Shown one piece after another: positions 49,180 through 49,448 of a stretch of DNA of 49,448 nt. The stretch lies in NCBI GenBank assembly GCA_029262005.1, contig JAJDAG010000083.1, positions 1-49,448 of the forward strand, written 5' to 3'. How positions within the stretch are numbered: the first letter of the stretch is position 1; the number at the start of each line of letters is the position of its first letter. Source of the DNA: Candidatus Zhuqueibacterota bacterium. Lineage in GTDB: Bacteria; Zhuqueibacterota; Zhuqueibacteria; Oceanimicrobiales; Oceanimicrobiaceae. The notes under the pieces were generated by a model. It saw nothing but the letters and a program-made list of their open reading frames with translations, searched no databases and had not been told where the DNA came from. Position numbers and translations under genes: made by a program.

Positions 49180-49448
49180 CTATTTCAGCAGGGTCATCTT
49201 AAATGATTTTGTGAATTCACCTGCTTTGATACTGTAGAAATATAATCCGCTGGAAACAGGACGTCCTGAAAAGTCAGTTCCATCCCAGGAAATCGTGTAT
49301 CTTCCTGCAGACTTTTTCTCGTTTTGCACAAGATCTCTAATCTTTTGACCGGTAATATTGAACACCGACAGCGTCACTTCTGCTGCTTCAGGTAAAGTAT
49401 AGTTGATCTTTGTGCTCGGATTAAACGGATTCGGATAACTGGGCTCAA
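49180..49448 (-). CDS. C-terminal sorting module of a secreted protein, cut by the window edge
   Basis: The frame is open to the window end, so the GTG at 49377 is internal. The visible ~89 residues read [16 protein letters not shown], then [32 protein letters not shown] and the tail KSFKMTLLK. This is the same FlgD-like module found on four other proteins in the window. The rest of the protein lies to the right, so its function cannot be told. Confidence 0.85.
   Translation of the reverse strand, partial: EPSYPNPFNPSTKINYTLPEAAEVTLSVFNITGQKIRDLVQNEKKSAGRYTISWDGTDFSGRPVSSGLYFYSIKAGEFTKSFKMTLLK

Noticed and set aside
1-49448. CRISPR arrays, tRNA or rRNA genes, insertion sequences, prophage
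   Set aside because: No regular spaced repeats, cloverleaf-like sequences, rRNA-like stretches, transposase or phage genes were recognised by reading both strands; a tRNA or Rfam scan was not possible here.

Overview
The window looks like chromosomal DNA of a Gram-negative bacterium of the FCB superphylum outside the classical Bacteroidota, most like Calditrichota, candidate division KSB1 or a relative. This is an inference from three things. Secreted proteins here end in an FlgD-like sorting module with a (N/S)(F/Y)PNPFNP motif and a basic-hydrophobic tail. A PorV-like outer-membrane barrel is present. There is also a TonB-dependent receptor with a carboxypeptidase-regulatory N-domain. No rRNA, tRNA, CRISPR array or insertion sequence was seen. 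All genes except the first lie on the minus strand. TTG and GTG starts are common, often with a clear Shine-Dalgarno sequence.

Layout, left to right. 1-4427 (+): the 3' part of a giant adenylate-forming (AMP-binding) enzyme, with a kinase/APH-like middle and a C-terminal GNAT domain; its start lies outside the window. 4513-36201 (-): a continuous run of starch/alpha-glucan genes. In transcription order it starts with a LacI-type regulator, a TonB-dependent receptor, a 1335-residue secreted protein with Asp-rich repeats, a PorV-like barrel, and a secreted protein with duplicated starch-binding-like modules and a sorting tail. It continues with an FG-GAP/ASPIC secreted protein, a membrane-anchored SGNH-TPR protein, a peptidyl-prolyl isomerase lipoprotein, and a large multi-domain GH13 amylase with a sorting tail. 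It ends with a periplasmic GH13, a sodium:solute symporter, another exported GH13, a lipoprotein GH13, a cytoplasmic GH57 4-alpha-glucanotransferase and glycogen synthase. 36559-39936 (-): DnaG primase and a GAF/HD-GYP phosphodiesterase. 40225-44784 (-): a 1178-residue cytoplasmic GH13 protein with an unusual catalytic region IV, an SRPBCC-fold protein and a small unknown protein. 44935-49448 (-): a matrixin-type metalloprotease with sorting tail, its small secreted companion, and the sorting tail of one more secreted protein cut by the window edge.

Proposed working of the main cluster: starch is held and cut at the cell surface by sorted proteins, and oligosaccharides cross the outer membrane through the TonB-dependent receptor. 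Exported GH13 enzymes trim them and a Na+-coupled symporter takes up the products. GH57 and GlgA then rearrange and store the glucan as glycogen. The cluster is Sus-like in logic but has no SusD homologue. The receptor, large Asp-rich protein and PorV-like barrel form a compact triad that may replace it. A LacI-family operator candidate with a central CG lies before the regulator gene, and a near match lies just downstream of a good promoter before glgA.
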